NCBI GenBank assembly: GCA_014529385.2
Contig: CM043955.1
Location: forward strand, 148,197,640-148,261,639
Origin: Adiantum capillus-veneris
Lineage: Eukaryota; Streptophyta; Polypodiopsida; Polypodiales; Pteridaceae
DNA: 64,000 nt
Direction of reading: 5' to 3'
A program made the translations under genes and the position numbers. Every line of letters begins with the position of its first letter. Position 1 is the stretch's first letter. Below are positions 22,516 to 31,416 of the stretch, piece by piece. Under the pieces are notes generated by a model that was given only the letters and a program-made list of their open reading frames with translations, was not told where the DNA came from and searched no databases.

Positions 22516-23661
22516 TTATAGCCTCCCCCTAGCGTACACATTGTCCGACCGTGCCGGTGGCCTTGCCCGTAGGATCCATGTCCTTACATTACCCCCCCTT
22601 GGAGAATCGTTTTCGTCCTCGAAAATGAACGTAGGAAAACGTTTCTTAAGTGCAGAGACATTCTCCCATGTAGAACCTTCTTCAGGTCTATCTATCCATT
22701 TTACCAACACCTGTCGTCTGACATGATGTCTGGTGCGAAGCTCATAAGAATCTAAAATCTTTTCACTCATGAGGATGCTTGGTGGTTTGATAAGGTCAAC
22801 TAACACACCTGTGTCAATGACATTATCATTCTGTCCTAGCTGTTTTCGTAAACGGCTAACATGAAAAACAAGATGAACTCGTGAGTGCTCTTGAAAAGCT
22901 AACTTATAGGCTACTTGACCTATATGTTTGAGAATGGTAAATGGTCCACAATAGCGTGGTGAAAGTTTAGCAACTTTTCCCATCTTCAGACTTTGAGGAA
23001 AACCTTGTCTCCTTCTTCGAAAGTAGCAAGACGACGATGCTCATCTGCGTACTTCTTATATCGATCTTGAGCTTGCTTAACATTTTGTCGAGCAACTCGA
23101 ATCATGTCAAAATGGTCTTGAAGAAAGAAAGCCCTTCGCTTGTTGTATCTCCTCCGTAGCCAACCGCACCGTAATGGGTGATATAGGTTGAAATCCATAT
23201 AAAAGCATAAATGGACTTAACCATGTAGTCACATGCTTTGAACTATTATAATCAAATTCCGATATAGATAATTAGTCTTCCCAATTGGTTTGCTTCTTGA
23301 TAACGTACGCTCATAGCATATCCTCTAGCACTTGATTAACTCTTTCGGTTTGATCATCCATTTCTGCATGATCAACTGTACTTAGATTAAGTTTAGTTTT
23401 CAACTTTTGAAACACAGCTCCCAGAAGTAATTATCGAACTTTCGATCTCTGTCACTAATGATACTAGCTAGAAGACCATAGAGTCTATATATATGCTCTA
23501 CAAATAGCTATGCTAATTCCGATGTCTTAACCGTAGTCTTATAGTGGGAATAAATCGACCCATCTTTGTGAGACGGTCTACAATTAGCCATATGGCATCA
23601 TGGCCACGATTTGTAGTAGGTAGTCCTACTACAAAATCCATAGAGATACTCTCCCACTTAC
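22516..23661 (-). pseudogene. Family E chromovirus: integrase C-terminus and chromodomain (left part)
   Basis: The minus strand from 23198 shows VARQNVKQAQDRYKKYAD and GDKVFLKV, then from 22983 LSPRYCGPFTILKHIG and AYKLAF. This is the standard gypsy integrase tail. It is followed by a chromodomain with RRQVLVKWIDRPEEGSTWE. The stop lies after a G-rich plus-strand-C tract at about 22587-22594 that reads as a polypurine tract AAGGGGGGG on the minus strand, so a 3' LTR probably starts near 22586 and runs left. 23661-23200 contains decayed integrase core. The element continues at 31417, beyond the nested family A insertion. Confidence 0.82.
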
Positions 23662-23666
23662 CTTGT

Positions 23667-24108
23667 TGTTAATCCTCACGGCTCACGGACACCCCATCAC
23701 CTACGACGGACGTGTATTATGTATTTGGTAGAGTCAGGTACCGGGCTTGTCGGTCCAATAGGAAAAGGGTAAGAGTGATCGCCGATGAGAGGCGCACTCT
23801 AACCGGGACATTCAAGGGATTAGTGGGCTAAGCATGGGCGCCCAAGTGTGAATGGGGTGAGCTCATATAAAAGCCAACTAAACCTAAAATTCACTTATTC
23901 TCTCATTTGTGCAATAGAAGAGTGCTCTTGCTCCATCTCCATCTCCATCTTCTTCTTCTTCACCTCCTTTGTGTGTGTGTGTGTATGTGTGTGTGAGAGA
24001 GAGAGAGAGAGAGGGAGAGTGTGTGTGCGATCGAGCATTACGAAGGCACGCTGGCGGCGAAGCGGTTGAGCGCGGCACGACTGCAGCTTCTTCTTCTTCG
24101 CGGCGAGG
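23667..24108 (+). repeat. 5' LTR of family A, truncated at its 3' end
   Basis: It matches LTR 2 and LTR 3 of the same element up to GCGGCGAGG near 24108, then breaks off; about 150 bp of the LTR end and the PBS are lost. It contains a TATA-like CATATAAAAG at about 23864 and a (GT)n-(GA)n tract at about 23971-24016. The LTR reading frame runs straight into RT. Confidence 0.93.
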
Positions 24109-27100
24109 GCGTTCCACCTTCTGTGGTGCAACATACAATCCCGATGATCAACACTGCTAAACCCGTCCAGCAACGACCCTATCCGATGAATCCTAAGTAC
24201 GCCAAAATTGTACAAGAGGAGATTGAAAAACTTATCCAATGTGGATTCATATACCCTATTGAGCACTCAGAATGGGTTTCTCCAATAGTCATTGTGCCAA
24301 AAAAGAATGGGAAACTAAGAGTGTGCGTGGACCTCAAGAAAGTTAATGCAGCCACTAGGAGAGATCATTATCCCTTGCCATATTCAGAACATGTGCTTGA
24401 AAGAGTTGCGGGCAAGGAAGCTTATAGCTTTTTAGATAGGTACTCTGGTTACAATCAAATCACAATTGCATTAGAGGACCAAGCTAAAACTGCTTTTATC
24501 ACAGAGTTTGGAGTGTTTGCATTTCGTGTTATGGCTTTTGGCTTAACGAATGCCCCTGCTACATTCCAACGATTAATAAACACTGCGTTTAAATAATTTC
24601 TAAGGGAGTTTTGTGAAGCTTTCCTAGACGACCTTTGTGTTTATTCTTCTTGGGAGAAGCATTTGTTATATCTACGAAAAATATTTGAAAGGTGCAGATT
24701 TTATCGCATCTCATTGAACCCTTTCAAATGCCAATTTTGGGTTAAGCATGGAGTCATTCTAGGGCATATAGTGTCCAAGAACGGGATATCCACAGATGAG
24801 AGTAAGATTAAAGCCATTGCCGATTTGCCACCACCTACTAACTATAAAGGAGTTCAAAGATTTATGGGCCATGTTGGTTATTATCGAAGATTTATTTTAA
24901 ACTTTGCCGAGATAGCGCGCCCATTGTACAAGCTTCTTATCGAGTTTCACTGGACGGAAGAATGTCATCAATCTTATGAGTTATTAAAGAAGGCCCTAAC
25001 AAGTGCTCCAATCCTGCGAACACCTGATTGGAATGTACCTTTTCATGTGCATATTGATGCATCAAATTTTGCTATTGGGTGTGTTCTAACTCAACCAGGA
25101 GAACATAAATTGGACTACCCTATTAGCTTTGCAAGTCGCCAATTAAATGATGCCGAGATGAACTACACTACTACAGAGCGCGAAGGTCTAGCTATGATTT
25201 ACGCAGTAAAGAAATTTCGCTATTACCTTCTTGCTACCAAGTTTGTGTTTTATGTTGATCATCAAGCATTGCTATATTTGGTAAACAAGCCGTGTTCCAC
25301 AGGTCGAATTACACGATGGTTGTTAATTCTTCTTGAGTTTGACTTCACCGTTGTTGTGAGGCCTGGGAGGAAACATGTCATGGCGGATTATTTATCTCGT
25401 ATCCCTAATGGCGAAGCTCCTACGGGGGTTGATGATGAATTTCCTGATACTCCTTTGTTCATTGTTGAGACAATGCCTGAATGGAGTGAAAAGATTGTTA
25501 ACTTCTTAGTTAATGGTTTTTCACCCAAAGAACTGCGAAAAGATATAGCTCAAAAATTAATCAAGGAATGCAAACCCTATTGCTTACTGGCTGGAACTCT
25601 CTATAAGAGAGGAAAAGATGATGTTCTTAGACGCTGTGCCCACGAGGATGAGTATTTATATATTCTACAAGAGGCACACATGGGCGTAGCTGGTGGTCAC
25701 TTTTCAGGAAAGTTGACTGCCCGAAAGATCTTACAGTCAGGCTATTGGTGGCCCACTCTGTTTAAGGATGCATCACTTTTTGCAAAGGGATGTGATGAAT
25801 GCCAACGCTTCAACAATCCACAAAGAAGGGATAGGATGCCTCTACATCCCATCAAGGTAACCCAACCATTTGAAAAGTGGGGCTTAGACTTTGTAGGACC
25901 GATTAGTCCGGCTGCACGTAACACGCAATCACGATATATCATTGTGGCTACAGACTATGGAACCAAATGGGCTGAAGCAAAAGCAACACGAAAGGCGGAT
26001 GCAAAAACAACAGCTAAGTTCCTCTTTGAGAACATTATCACACGTTTTGGATGCCCCTTTGAACTTGTGAGTGACAATGGAACTCATTTTATAAATGAAG
26101 TAATAAAAGAACTCACATCAAACTTCATGATATCTCACCACAAGTCTACACCCTATTATCCTCAAGCAAATGGCCAAGCTGAGAGTACCAACAAAACTCT
26201 CATCTCCATTTTGACAAAGACAGTTGAGGCTCATCGCACTGATTGGGACCTAAAGCTTACATCAGCTTTATGGGCTTATCGTACTGCGTATAAAGTTGCT
26301 ATTAATTGCACACCGTTTAAGATGGTGTATGGCCAAGAAGCAGTTATGCCATGGGAGTTTGTCATTCCTAGTCTTCGAGTAGCTTCTCAAGAAGGTTGGG
26401 ATGGTAACCCCTTAGTGGAGCGATTATATATCTTGCAAAGGCTAGATGAAGAGAGGCAATTAGCTGTGCGAAATGCTCTAGTGGAGAAGGATAGGAGAAA
26501 GAAGTGGTTTGATAGCCATTTAAAGGATAAAGACATCAAGGTTGGTGATAAAGTTCTTATGTACGGGGTACGTAATGAAAAGAAGAAATTGAAATACGAT
26601 GGTAAGGGACCATATCGAGTGTGTGAAATTACCCCGCAAGGTACCATTCGTGTGGAGACTCTAGATGGAGTTGAAACCATTGGATTCCTTAATGGGAGTA
26701 AATTCAAAAGATATTATGATCCTCTAAGCCAGGAAGAGTTGCAAGCCATCCATCAAAAGAAGGCTGCCAAGGAACACGCAGAGCTTACAAAAATCCAAGC
26801 AAGAGTTGAGGCTCGAGAACGACGACAACGTCTTAGATGCCAACGAGAGGCTAATCTGGGAATCACGCAAGCATTTTTCGAGGACACAGATGACGACTCA
26901 TTAGAATCTGAGCCACCCCTACGATACCCGATTGAGCTAAATAACCCCTATGGGAAAGTACTATACAATGCCTTATTAGATACGGGAGCTAAACACAATT
27001 TGTTATCCTATGGAGTTTGGTGTCAATTAGGGAAACCGACCCTATCCCCGAGTACGATGCAAGTCAAGGGCATTAATAAAAAGAAAACTGCTATTCTTGG

Positions 27101-28037
27101 AGTCCTTCAGACCCCTGTTGTCTATGACAATGGAAGCATAGTGTAGAGGTTTCTAGTCATGCCCGCGGGAGCTATGGAAGGCAACGTAAACCTGGGACGC
27201 ACGTGGATGTTGGCAACCAAATGCACTATTGATTGGGATACTGGTAGTGTCACGACGCGACCACCGACTCTTACCCCTATCATTCAAGCAAAGTCACCTA
27301 CGTTGCAAACTCTAGCAAAGTTGAAGGATAGCCAACATTCACAAGCCAAGGGGGTTTACTCGTCTTTGCCGGCTACCCATGAACCTAGCACTTCAACACT
27401 TGTAGTTGCAGCAAGCAGTAATATTGCAAGTACTCAACCTGCACGACCTAAGAGTACATATCAATGGGTCCCCAAGGCCTTACTTCCAACTACCTCAACC
27501 CTCCCATCCATTCCAAGAAAAAATTTCCCGGGAAAACCAAGAGCGCGCCCTAGGAGAGTCAAGACCAAATCACGATGGATTCCAAAACAACTATTAGAAG
27601 CCCAAGGCTACTATGATGGAAATGAGCAAATTTGGGTACCTAAACGTAAAATGTGTCCTTCCCTATCGACAACAAACCCATATGAGTCGAACAGTGTAAC
27701 GCTAAAGCCAATGGCAGACCGTGGGAAGGGAAAGATCACAGAATGCTACACACCTAGTCCAGATCTAGTTTGGGCTCCAAGGCAAAACCAATTTATTCCA
27801 CCTAGCTCAGGAAGGGGGGAGTTCCATGAAGCTTCTAGCTCCTCATGTAATACATCCATAGAGGTAAAAGCTTCTACACAGCCTCCATCTATAGTAGTGG
27901 ACCTCCATGAAGCTACAAAAGAATCCACACCTCCAAGTGTTCAAGAATCACCTCATGAACCACTTCAAGTTCGATCCTGGGAGAGTACCTTACCACCCTT
28001 GCAACTTGACGAGGCACCTAAGGTAATAGAAAACTAA
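24109..28037 (+). pseudogene. Family A pol: RT, RNase H, integrase, second protease, W-P-K tail
   Basis: One continuous frame is broken by only two stops, TAA at 24594 (inside RT) and TAG at 27144 (inside the second protease). RT motifs are [36 protein letters not shown] and the catalytic FLDD at about 24620. RNase H starts HVHIDASNFAIG (about 25050). Integrase has the HH-CC domain (AHMGVAGGH...CDEC, about 25675-25800) and DDE core with ATDYGTKW, SDNGTHF and PQANGQAESTNK. After the integrase tail comes a second retropepsin-like domain: ALLDTGAKHNLLS at about 26970 with NVNLGRTWM at about 27190 as the C-terminal motif. The final 200 codons are low in structure and repeat W-[VI]-P-K (about 27460-27780). 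No gag or first protease precedes RT. There is no chromodomain, so it is outside the chromoviruses. Confidence 0.9.
26928..27255 (+). pseudogene. second retropepsin-like domain after integrase (family A)
   Basis: Visible motifs are the active-site loop LLDTGAKHNLLS (Asp-Thr-Gly, catalytic Asp intact) and, about 65 residues later, the hydrophobic Gly box NVNLGRTWM with a following IDW. A TAG at 27144 splits it. Plant gypsy elements normally have one protease between gag and RT. A protease at this end of pol is unexpected, and family B has the same arrangement. Confidence 0.8.
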
Positions 28038-28212
28038 TGGCAAAAATCCTCACCTATTACCAATTGGAACAAATGGTTTCAAAGGGTGACGACATCATTT
28101 CAAACGGTATGATCTACCCAAGGAAGGGGGGAGTGTTTGTGGACATCCATTAGTCACTTGCTTCCCTCTCAACCTTTCCCCCTGACCCCTTAATCTCCAA
28201 TCTTAGGGAATG

Positions 28213-28223
28213 TATATATAAAG
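28213..28223 (+). promoter_or_regulatory. internal TATA box before the accessory ORF (family A)
   Basis: TATATATAAAG lies about 140 bp before the ATG of the accessory ORF and well inside the element. The same motif at about 63689 in the second family A copy keeps the same distance. The spacer ends with a pyrimidine-containing stretch and TGTACAG just before the start, which could also act as a splice acceptor for a subgenomic transcript. Confidence 0.55.
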
Positions 28224-28359
28224 CCTTATACTCACAAAAACAAGATAAAAAAGTAAAAGAGCAAGAGCCATAACACAAAACCATAAAACCAAATTATGCA
28301 CAAGAACACGACCCTTGTAATATTTGCACTCTAACCATCATCTATTTGCGTGTACAGAT

Positions 28360-28782
28360 ATGGCTAGTACGCTAGAGTCATCCACTCCTGCCTTGGGTGA
28401 GAGGTACCCTCGTTACTTTTCACAAATATTTCACATGGTCTTTCCAGTGCTTGCATGTGAATGGGATTTGATAGGTACGCTAGCATGTGAGAGGAATTTT
28501 GAGGAGTTAGAATGGCTGATACGTCTCTTGACCACGTCCGATCCATACTTAGTAGAGAGCGTTTCTCCCATTGCACAAGCCTACCCTTTTGACCAAGATG
28601 ACTATAGGCGTCTAGTGACCTTCTTAGTTAACATGGGCACGTATGATGAAGAAGAAAATTTACACGACTACACGGATGGCACATATGGTCTCATGAATGA
28701 TGACTTTGTTTATCTCGACAACGAGGATAGGGGTTTAGCCTTAGGGTTTCCCCCCAACCTCTACAATATCCTATTCCCTTGA
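28360..28782 (+). CDS. accessory ORF of family A, 140 residues, unknown function
   Basis: It starts at ATG 28360 (MASTLESSTPALGERYP) and ends at TGA 28782. The protein is acidic, with no signal peptide, membrane segment or motif I recognise; it has a central FEELEWLIRLL helix-like stretch and an Asp/Tyr-rich C-terminal third. The same sequence follows the same spacer in the second family A copy (63850 onward), where the ATG is changed to TTT and a frame break follows. A conserved position after pol and a TATA box in front suggest a separately expressed product, such as the extra 3' ORFs known in Athila and Ogre-type elements. This is inference. Confidence 0.55.
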   Translation: MASTLESSTPALGERYPRYFSQIFHMVFPVLACEWDLIGTLACERNFEELEWLIRLLTTSDPYLVESVSPIAQAYPFDQDDYRRLVTFLVNMGTYDEEENLHDYTDGTYGLMNDDFVYLDNEDRGLALGFPPNLYNILFP

Positions 28783-30173
28783 CTCTCTAGGGGGAGTGCA
28801 AATAATTAGGTTAGGGTTCCTTATGTTTTTTGTTGTGTTCAATAAGTGTTGGTACCTTTTTCCACTAATGTGCCTCCTGGAGGTATTCCTTTTGTTTCCT
28901 AGTGTGTACAGGAGCGTGTTGCTATTGGTAGGATTTGGACCTTCATGGAATCTTTATCTCGACTCACTCTTCAAATCAAGCGCGACCATCGACACAAACA
29001 GGTGTTTCTTGTCCATTAGCATTGCCCCTTATCTTTTTTGCATCTATGATTGTCTGCTTTAATTGTGATTGGTAGCCTAATATTCACCGCATTTGCTTAG
29101 TATCAAACATTTGCTTAGTATCAAACATTTAATTCAATGTAATTTTTTGTCATAATCACTTGTCTAGGTTTAAAAATCAAGCAGTCCGACAAACTAGTTT
29201 GACCAAGTTAGGTGTTAGAAATCTTCTCTTAATACCATGGGGAATGCCTTCCTAATAATCAATGGTTACTTAGGTTCTTAATCCGATTTAGGCAGCATTG
29301 TGTGAAATGTACTAGGGCTTTCTAGTGGGCTTGACCCTATTGACCTTTAGCTTAAGTATTATAAAGGGAGTTAACTAGTGTGATGAGCCTGGGGAGGTGT
29401 ATCAGTGTTATATGACCCCCCAAAGTTACAAAATTAAAATGCTGAAAATGAACAAACAAAAAATCAAAGTGCCACACTGTAAAATCTTAAGCTGGAAGAG
29501 AAATTTCAGCTTGATTTGGTACTTCACTCACATGTATTGCCTATGGTACTAGAGCCCTAGAGGTTCCCAGTATGGGCGCTTTTCCTTGAAAAGCAAAAAA
29601 CCCAAGGCATACAAAATAAGCACACACATCAAATTGCATCACTGTGAAAACACTTTGGGGGGTCAAAGAAAAGGTAATCAGTCAGGCGATGATTTCATGA
29701 GAAATTCCTTTTATCGTAGCTTAACTACAAGGTCCTCTAAGTATAGCCTCTAGTCAGCCCTCGAACATGAAATAATTGGCTCTCGCGATTAAACAACTTA
29801 ATTGACCAGAGAAAATTAAGAAGCTTACCCATGGTATTAATATTCGATCTCTAGTGTCTTTAGACCGTCAAATTAGCGACTCCATACTTGTTTAATTTTT
29901 TACCTTTACATATGTTTATGCATTTGATTACATTGCAATTTAATGTTCATGGCTGACAAATTGTTTGAAATTCTTTTACCAATCAATTTGTCTACCTAAA
30001 ACTGCATATACTTTTTAATCACTTATGAGAATGCAATTACTGTGCCAATGTTGTTTGATTTTGCAGTGACTGAAGAAGGCTAAGGACATTCATCTCAAAT
30101 GCTCTTCCACCTCGACGAACGAGCTTCAACTCAATAGCTTCCGAGGACGGAATCTACATCAGGAAGGGGGGCA
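28783..30173 (+). other. 3' non-coding region of family A, ending in polypurine tract
   Basis: No ORF of interest is present. The region ends with AGGAAGGGGGG at about 30161-30171, a polypurine tract that touches the LTR start at 30174, where plus-strand DNA synthesis would be primed. A short direct duplication of CATTTGCTTAGTATCAAA occurs at about 29089-29125. Confidence 0.75.
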
Positions 30174-30492
30174 TGTTAACCCTCACGGCTCACGTACACC
30201 CCATCGCCTACGACGGACGTGTATTATGTATTTGGTAGAGTTAGGTACCGGGCTTGTCGGTCCAATAGGAAAAGGGTAAGAGTGATCGCCGATGAGAGGC
30301 GCACTCTAACCGGGACATTCAAGGGATTAGTGGGCTAAGCATGGGCGCCCAAGTGTGAATGCGGTGAGCTCATATAAAAGCCAACTAAACCTAAAATTCA
30401 CTTATTCTCTCATTTGTGCAATAGAAGAGTGCTCTTGCTCCATCTCCATCTCCATCTTCTTCTTCTTCACCTCCTTGTGTGTGTGTGTATGT

Positions 30493-30523
<31 letters not shown>

Positions 30524-30766
30524 TGTGTGCAATCGAGCATTACGAAGGCACGACGGCGGCGAAGCGGTTGAGCGCGGCACGACTGCAGCTTCTTCTTCGT
30601 CGCGGCGAGGAATCCACCACGAAGGCGAGCGTAGAGCAGTGAGTGACACACCCTTTGCTCTCTTGAGCTTGCTAGATTAGTCTTGTGGTGTGCTTGGAGC
30701 CATTTGTGGCTCGCACACGGTGTATTGGCAATTCCCTTGCTTCGACAGTGCGGCAAGGAGCGCACA
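30174..30766 (+). repeat. family A LTR 2 (593 bp)
   Basis: TGTTAACCC...GCGCACA, nearly identical to LTR 3 and to the remaining part of LTR 1. It includes a TATA-like CATATAAAAG and a (GT)n-(GA)n tract at about 30478-30530. Confidence 0.95.
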
Positions 30767-30814
30767 TTTTTGGCGCTGCTGTCGGGGACGGAATCTACAT
30801 CACGAAGGGGGGCA
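30767..30814 (+). promoter_or_regulatory. 48-bp PBS fused to polypurine tract
   Basis: TGGCGCTGCTGTCGGGGA at 30771-30788 is a tRNA-Asp-type primer-binding site with mismatches. It runs almost directly into GAATCTACATCACGAAGGGGGG, the same polypurine-tract context that precedes LTR 2. All internal DNA of this second unit is gone. Confidence 0.85.
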
Positions 30815-31411
30815 TGTTAGCCCTCATGGCTCACGGACACCCCATCACCTACGACAGACGTGTATTATGTATTTGGTAGAGTCAGGTACCGGGCTTGTCG
30901 GTCCAATAGGAAAAGGGTAAGAGTGATCGCCGATGAGAGGCTCACTCTAACCGGGACATTCAAGGGATTAGTGGGCTAAGCATGGGCGCCCAAGTGTGAA
31001 TGGGGTGAGCTCATATAAAAGCCAACTAAACCTAAAATTCACTTATTCTCTCATTTGTGCAATAGAAGAGTGCTCTTGCTCCATCTCCATCTCCATCTTC
31101 TTCTTCTTCACCTCCTTGTGTGTGTGTGTGTGTGTATGTGAGAGAGAGAGAGAGAGAGAGGGAGAGTGTGTGTGCGATCGAGCATTACGAAGGCACGACG
31201 GTGGCAAAGCGGTTGAGCGCGGCACGACTGCAGCTTCTTCTTCATCGCGGCGAGGAATCCACCACGAAGGCGAGCGTAGAGCGGTGAGTGACACACCCTT
31301 TGCTCTCTTGAGCTTGCTAGATTAATCTTGTGGGGTGCTTGGAGCCATTTGTGGCTCGCACACGGTGTATCGGCAAGTCCCTTGCTTCGACAGTGCGGCA
31401 AGGAGCGCACA
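30815..31411 (+). repeat. family A LTR 3 (597 bp)
   Basis: TGTTAGCCC...GCGCACA, followed at once by the CTTGT target duplication that matches the one at 23662. It is the outermost 3' LTR. Confidence 0.95.
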
Positions 31412-31416
31412 CTTGT

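Larger units (their letters stand above)
23667..31411 (+). mobile_element. Family A Ty3/gypsy element nested in the family E integrase
   Basis: The unit starts TGTTAATCC and ends GCGCACA, flanked by perfect 5-bp repeats CTTGT at 23662-23666 and 31412-31416. On both sides the family E integrase resumes. Layout: truncated LTR (23667-24108), pol (24109-28037), TATA box (28213), accessory ORF (28360-28782), long 3' leader-like spacer (28783-30160), polypurine tract, LTR (30174-30766), a 48-bp PBS-PPT remnant, and a last LTR (30815-31411). Gag, the first protease and the 5' PBS are missing. A second, differently deleted copy at 61.1-64 kb shows what the missing part looked like. Confidence 0.93.

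Noticed and set aside
23848-24266. Several 60-120-codon frames in the family A LTRs (also 30355-30765 and 30996-31410)
   Set aside because: They lie in LTR promoter and leader sequence with (GT)n-(GA)n tracts, differ in frame among the three LTRs, and match nothing known.
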